Positions 60,294 through 64,000 of a stretch of 64,000 bases of DNA are shown one piece after another. The stretch's first letter is position 1; each line of letters starts with the position of its first letter. A model generated the notes under the pieces. It made no database searches. It was given only the letters and a program-made list of their open reading frames with translations, and had not been told where the DNA came from. Source of the DNA: Treponema sp. UBA1793 (lineage in GTDB: Bacteria > Spirochaetota > Spirochaetia > Treponematales > Treponemataceae); the NCBI GenBank assembly GCA_002314445.1, contig DCFX01000008.1:1-64000 (forward strand), written 5' to 3'. Both the position numbers and the translations under genes were made by a program.

Positions 60294-63032
60294 ATGGCAC
60301 ATTTTTTTTACACTTTTATAATTTATCCTTTAATTCTGATAATTGAATTTGCATTCGGATTTTGTAATAAACTATCCGGCAATCCGGGAATTTCAGTTAT
60401 AGGTGTCAGTTTTGCAGTATCCATACTCTGCCTCCCGTTATATGCAGTCGCCGAAAAATGGCAGCAGCTGGAACGCAACACGGAAAAAGATCTCGAACCG
60501 GGAGTAACACGAATAAAATCCTCGTTTGCAGGAGACGAGCAGTATATGATACTCTCAACGTATTACCGCCAGCATCATTATCAACCGATTATGGCACTCC
60601 GTTCGTCTTTCGGCCTTCTTATTCAGATTCCTTTTTTTATTGCCGCCTATATATTTCTTTCAACGCTTCCAGTTCTACAGGGACAGCATTTTCTTTTTAT
60701 CCGTAACATGGGCGAACAGGATGCGCTGTTTCATATAGGCTCATTCCCTGTAAATGTACTTCCCATAGCAATGACAATAATTAATATCATTGCAGGTGCC
60801 ATTTATACCAGAGGTTTTAAAATCCGTGAGAAGGTACAGATTTACGGCATGGCGCTTATTTTCCTTGTTCTGCTTTATAATTCTCCTGCAGGTCTCGTTC
60901 TGTACTGGACAATGAATAACATTTTCAGCCTCGTAAAAAACATTTTTTACAAACTGAGGAATCCGCTGAAGAGTTTCTGGATTTGTGTCGGTGTTATCTG
61001 TATACCAGCCTTTTTTTATTTTCTGATTGTTTCACGGATGCACCTTATATACCGTCTGACAGCATGTTTTGTCTTTATTCTTATTTTTTGTATGCCGCAG
61101 CTCGTAAAGGCAGTACAAAAACTATTTGCCGGATTTCTTTCTCCGCTTGTCTCTGATTCAAAAATCAGAGGAAGAATCTTTGTATTCTCATGCATTTGTA
61201 TGTTCCTGCTTTCAGGACTTGTTATACCGTCTGCACTTATAGCGTCTTCTCCGATTGAATTTTCAGGTATAGGAGGTAATCCCAATCCCCTTTCGTTTAT
61301 ACAAGATTCTATGATTCAGGCTCTTGGTTTCTGGTTATTCTGGCCGCTTTGTATATATCTGCTTTTCAACAGCAGGATTCAGACTTTTTTTGCGGTCATC
61401 GTCAGTTCTGTTCTATTCTGTTCTTTGGTGAATACATTCTGTTTTGCACTGCCGTATGGCGATATATCTACAACTCTTTCGTTTGTAAGCGGTGTAAATT
61501 TTATTCCCTCCAAATCTATCGCACTACTTAATATTGTCGTTCTGCTTTTTATTATAATTTTCTGCTTTCTGTTCTCTGGAATCAGGAAAGGCCGTTTTTT
61601 TACCTCGATTCTCATTATCGGAATGTTGTCTCTTTCAAGTATTTCAGTTGCAAATATATTTTCTATTTCTAAAAATTATAAAATATATGTATCACAGATG
61701 AAAAAACAGGAAAAGTCAAAGGAGACGCTCTCACCTATATATCATTTGTCAAAGACGGGAAAAAATGTCGTATTGTTCATGCTCGACCGTTCACAGAACC
61801 AGTACATTCCCGAAATACTGAAGGAAACTCCTGAATTAGCGGATATTTTCAGCGGATTTACATACTATCCGAATACTGTATCTTTTAACGGGCATACGAT
61901 TATGGGCGCACCGGGATTATACGGCGGTTATGAGTATATACCGGAAGAAATGAATAAAAGAGACACAGTTCCTCTTAACACAAAAAACACGGAAGCTCTG
62001 CTCATGCTTCCCCGTATATTCACAGAACAGAAAAATTTTTCTGCATCGGTATCGGATCCTTCCTGGTCAAATTACACCAGTTATACGGACCTGAGCATTT
62101 TCAAGGAGTACCCGAAAATACAGGGACATCAGGCTGCAGGGAGATATACGGATTTATGGTATAAAGAGCACCCAGCGGCAAATTCTGTTGACTCAACAGG
62201 AAAGCAGCTTAAGCGTAATCTTATTCTGTTCAGCCTGTTCAGGGAGACACCGGTGAGCCTGCGGGATGTTGTCTACAAAAAGGGGACATACTGGAGCACA
62301 GATCAGGCAGTACAGGACACAAAGATTGTGATGAACTATTATACCGCACTGGACTACCTTGTACAGCTGACTGATTTTACGGGAAACAAGGAAGGCTCTT
62401 ATACCTGCATCGTCAATGAACTTACTCATGAAAATATGTTTCTTCAAGCTCCTGATTATATTCCTGTAACGAAAGTGACAAATTTTGGTTTTTCTAAGTA
62501 TGCCCATAATAGTGACTATCATACGGAGATAGCAGCGCTTAAGATGGTTGGCCGATGGATTATGTATTTAAAAGAAAACGGTGTATACGACAATACAAAA
62601 ATAGTAATCGTCGCTGACCACGGCGCGAACGACAGAGAAGACTGCATCGAAAAAGATGATGCGCTTGATGCGTCCCTGACCGGTGGTCAGTATCACGGAC
62701 GGGGGCATTATCATCCTCTGCTCATGTTCAAGGATATTGACGCAGCCGGTCCCGTAAAAACAGACGATACGTTTATGACAAATGTAGACGTCCCTTCTCT
62801 GCTTTTGAAGGGTATCGTCAACGATCCGGTAAATCCTTTCACAAAAAAAACAATTCCCCTTGATACTACGGACTTTAAGAAAAACGGTATTACTATTACA
62901 ACTTGCGATAAATTTTCACCCGGTGATCATGGTAAGTATACGTTCTCTATAAAAGACAGTGAATGGTGGACTGTGAAAAATAATATATTCGAAGCAAAGA
63001 ACTGGAGCCGGGGCTCAGCGCCGGCAAAATAG
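60294..63032 (+). CDS. YidC/Oxa1-like domain fused to LTA-synthase/sulfatase-like domain
   Basis: 912 residues from ATG 60294. Residues 1-225 look like the YidC/Oxa1 insertase core: SVIGVSFAVSILCLPLY, then PGVTRIKSSFAGDEQYM, LIQIPFFIAAYIFLSTL, and SPAGLVLYWTMNNIFSLVKN. Residues 230-470 add about eight more membrane segments. From about 488 there is an extracytoplasmic alkaline-phosphatase-like domain: NVVLFMLDRSQNQYIPEI (metal site), SFNGHTIMGAPGLYGGYE (likely nucleophile Thr or Ser), IVIVADHGANDRED, and GRGHYHPLL. It probably modifies or polymerises a surface polymer. A CDP-glycerol-transferase-like gene follows in 10 bases. Confidence 0.82.
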   Translation: MAHFFYTFIIYPLILIIEFAFGFCNKLSGNPGISVIGVSFAVSILCLPLYAVAEKWQQLERNTEKDLEPGVTRIKSSFAGDEQYMILSTYYRQHHYQPIMALRSSFGLLIQIPFFIAAYIFLSTLPVLQGQHFLFIRNMGEQDALFHIGSFPVNVLPIAMTIINIIAGAIYTRGFKIREKVQIYGMALIFLVLLYNSPAGLVLYWTMNNIFSLVKNIFYKLRNPLKSFWICVGVICIPAFFYFLIVSRMHLIYRLTACFVFILIFCMPQLVKAVQKLFAGFLSPLVSDSKIRGRIFVFSCICMFLLSGLVIPSALIASSPIEFSGIGGNPNPLSFIQDSMIQALGFWLFWPLCIYLLFNSRIQTFFAVIVSSVLFCSLVNTFCFALPYGDISTTLSFVSGVNFIPSKSIALLNIVVLLFIIIFCFLFSGIRKGRFFTSILIIGMLSLSSISVANIFSISKNYKIYVSQMKKQEKSKETLSPIYHLSKTGKNVVLFMLDRSQNQYIPEILKETPELADIFSGFTYYPNTVSFNGHTIMGAPGLYGGYEYIPEEMNKRDTVPLNTKNTEALLMLPRIFTEQKNFSASVSDPSWSNYTSYTDLSIFKEYPKIQGHQAAGRYTDLWYKEHPAANSVDSTGKQLKRNLILFSLFRETPVSLRDVVYKKGTYWSTDQAVQDTKIVMNYYTALDYLVQLTDFTGNKEGSYTCIVNELTHENMFLQAPDYIPVTKVTNFGFSKYAHNSDYHTEIAALKMVGRWIMYLKENGVYDNTKIVIVADHGANDREDCIEKDDALDASLTGGQYHGRGHYHPLLMFKDIDAAGPVKTDDTFMTNVDVPSLLLKGIVNDPVNPFTKKTIPLDTTDFKKNGITITTCDKFSPGDHGKYTFSIKDSEWWTVKNNIFEAKNWSRGSAPAK

Positions 63033-63042
63033 GAGTTTTATT

Positions 63043-64000
63043 ATGAATGTTATGCCTTTATTTCTGTATATTGATCCGGGTACAGGAAGCATGCTGTTCT
63101 CAATTATTATTGGTGCAGCAGCGACACTTTTCTTTCTTATGAAAGCCGCAATTCTCAAACTGAAACTGTTCTTCTCCGGTAAAAAGAACAAGGATGCAAT
63201 TATCAACGATGCTTCATACAAGCCGTATATTGTTTACTGCGAGGGAAAACAGTACTGGAACGTCTTCAAGCCTGTCGCTGATGAATTTGAAAGGCGGCAG
63301 CTGCCGCTTGTCTATTATACTTCTGCGCAGGATGATCCTGTTTTTGAACAGAACTATCAGTTTGTAAAGCCGGAGTATATCAACGAAGGTAATACAGCGT
63401 TTGCGCGCCTTAATCTCCTGAGCGCGGGCGTTGTGCTTATGACAACACCGGGTCTGCAGGTATATCAGCTCAAACGCAGCAGGAACGTAAAACATTATGC
63501 GCATATTCTTCACGGCGCAAGCGACGCAACGATGTACCGCCTTTTCGGAATCGACTACTTTGATTCAGTTCTCCTTACCGGCGATTATCAGAAAAGCGAT
63601 ATACAGTATCTTGAAGCGGAACGTTCCCTCCAGCCAAAAGAGCTTGTGACTGTCGGCTGCACATATCTTGACGTGGCTGCGGAAAAAATTGCAGCTTTGC
63701 CGGAAGAAGAAAACCATCAGTTTACGGTTCTCGTCTCACCGTCGTGGGGGCCGAGTGCCCTTCTCACAAAATACGGAGAAAGGCTGCTTGACCCGCTTGT
63801 TGCGACAGGGTGGCGTATTATTGTACGGCCGCATCCGCAGTCGAAAAAATCGGAAGCACAGATGCTCGACAGACTTGAAAAGAAATATCACGACACTCCG
63901 AATCTTGAATGGGATTACAACCGGGAAAATGTAATCTCCATGAAAAAATCGGATATTATGATTTCAGATTTTTCCGGCATCATTTATGACTATACATTCC
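63043..64000 (+). CDS. CDP-glycerol glycerophosphotransferase-like protein, 3'-truncated by window edge
   Basis: 319 codons visible, running off the window. AGGAG lies 7 bases before the ATG. N-terminal LYIDPGTGSMLFSIIIGAAA and a membrane helix, then a TagB/TagF-like GT-B domain: YAHILHGASDATMYRLFGID (catalytic His), LLTGDYQKSD, TVGCTYLDV, IIVRPHPQSKKSE, and SDIMISDFSGIIYDY, all typical of CDP-glycerol (or CDP-ribitol) phosphotransferases. Co-transcribed with the fusion gene. It implies a phosphopolyol or a similar phosphate-linked surface polymer. Confidence 0.88.
   Translation, partial: MNVMPLFLYIDPGTGSMLFSIIIGAAATLFFLMKAAILKLKLFFSGKKNKDAIINDASYKPYIVYCEGKQYWNVFKPVADEFERRQLPLVYYTSAQDDPVFEQNYQFVKPEYINEGNTAFARLNLLSAGVVLMTTPGLQVYQLKRSRNVKHYAHILHGASDATMYRLFGIDYFDSVLLTGDYQKSDIQYLEAERSLQPKELVTVGCTYLDVAAEKIAALPEEENHQFTVLVSPSWGPSALLTKYGERLLDPLVATGWRIIVRPHPQSKKSEAQMLDRLEKKYHDTPNLEWDYNRENVISMKKSDIMISDFSGIIYDYTF

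Overview
The window looks like a chromosome segment of a treponeme-type spirochaete with an intermediate base composition (roughly low forties % G+C by eye). The gene order rpsB-tsf-frr-uppS-cdsA-dxr-rseP, the wealth of lipoproteins and secreted hypothetical proteins, and a diderm surface-polysaccharide locus all fit Treponema. The assignment rests on gene content and order only; no species is named. No transposase, phage gene, CRISPR array or rRNA is visible.

Region 1 (1-7968) is redox metabolism. It starts inside an HdrA-like flavin/Fe-S subunit, followed by a tightly packed set resembling the Flx (NADH-linked) module: MvhD/FlxD-like, two multi-[4Fe-4S] proteins and an FAD/NAD(P)-binding reductase. 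After a hairpin-rich gap come a 2Fe-2S/4Fe-4S subunit and a soluble fumarate-reductase-like flavoprotein. I infer a cytosolic NADH-to-fumarate system that may use flavin-based electron bifurcation. A small PQ-loop-like membrane protein follows.

Region 2 (7969-24075) is mostly core: a CHASE2-adenylate cyclase, rnc, acpP, rpmF and coaD on the minus strand; a lipoprotein and a HEAT-repeat protein; a palindrome-rich intergenic array; tRNA-Arg(CCG); maf; then rpsB-tsf-frr-uppS-cdsA-dxr-rseP and a secreted WD40-like protein.

Region 3 (24076-35383) is mixed: mntP under a yybP-ykoY-type Mn2+ riboswitch, a HAD phosphatase, glgA, an aminotransferase, rfbD, an LTA-synthase-like enzyme, an HU-like protein, lipoproteins, and a coupled trio of a 43-residue membrane peptide, SecF and an OadG-like subunit.

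Region 4 (35573-64000) is a surface-glycan locus. It opens with a Wzi-like outer-membrane protein whose second half turns AT-rich, then an ABC flippase and two family-2 glycosyltransferases. A minus-strand operon rfbF-rfbG-rfbH-(ThDP lyase)-(aldolase fusion)-(HAD)-(epimerase) would make a CDP-linked, probably branched, dideoxy sugar. A lipoprotein with seven repeats, four family-1 or GtrII-type transferases and a GtrA/GtrB pair follow. Next is a complete GDP-D-glycero-D-manno-heptose set (hddA, gmhA, hddC-gmhB fusion). The window ends with a YidC-like/sulfatase-like fusion and a CDP-glycerol-transferase-like gene cut by the edge.

A recurring theme is promoter placement. About ten genes have a recognisable -35, a 16-18 bp spacer and a -10 that ends only 6-12 bases before the start codon, generally with no usable Shine-Dalgarno sequence. 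This predicts leaderless or nearly leaderless mRNAs. Genes inside operons and a minority of first genes keep ordinary GGAG-type sites.
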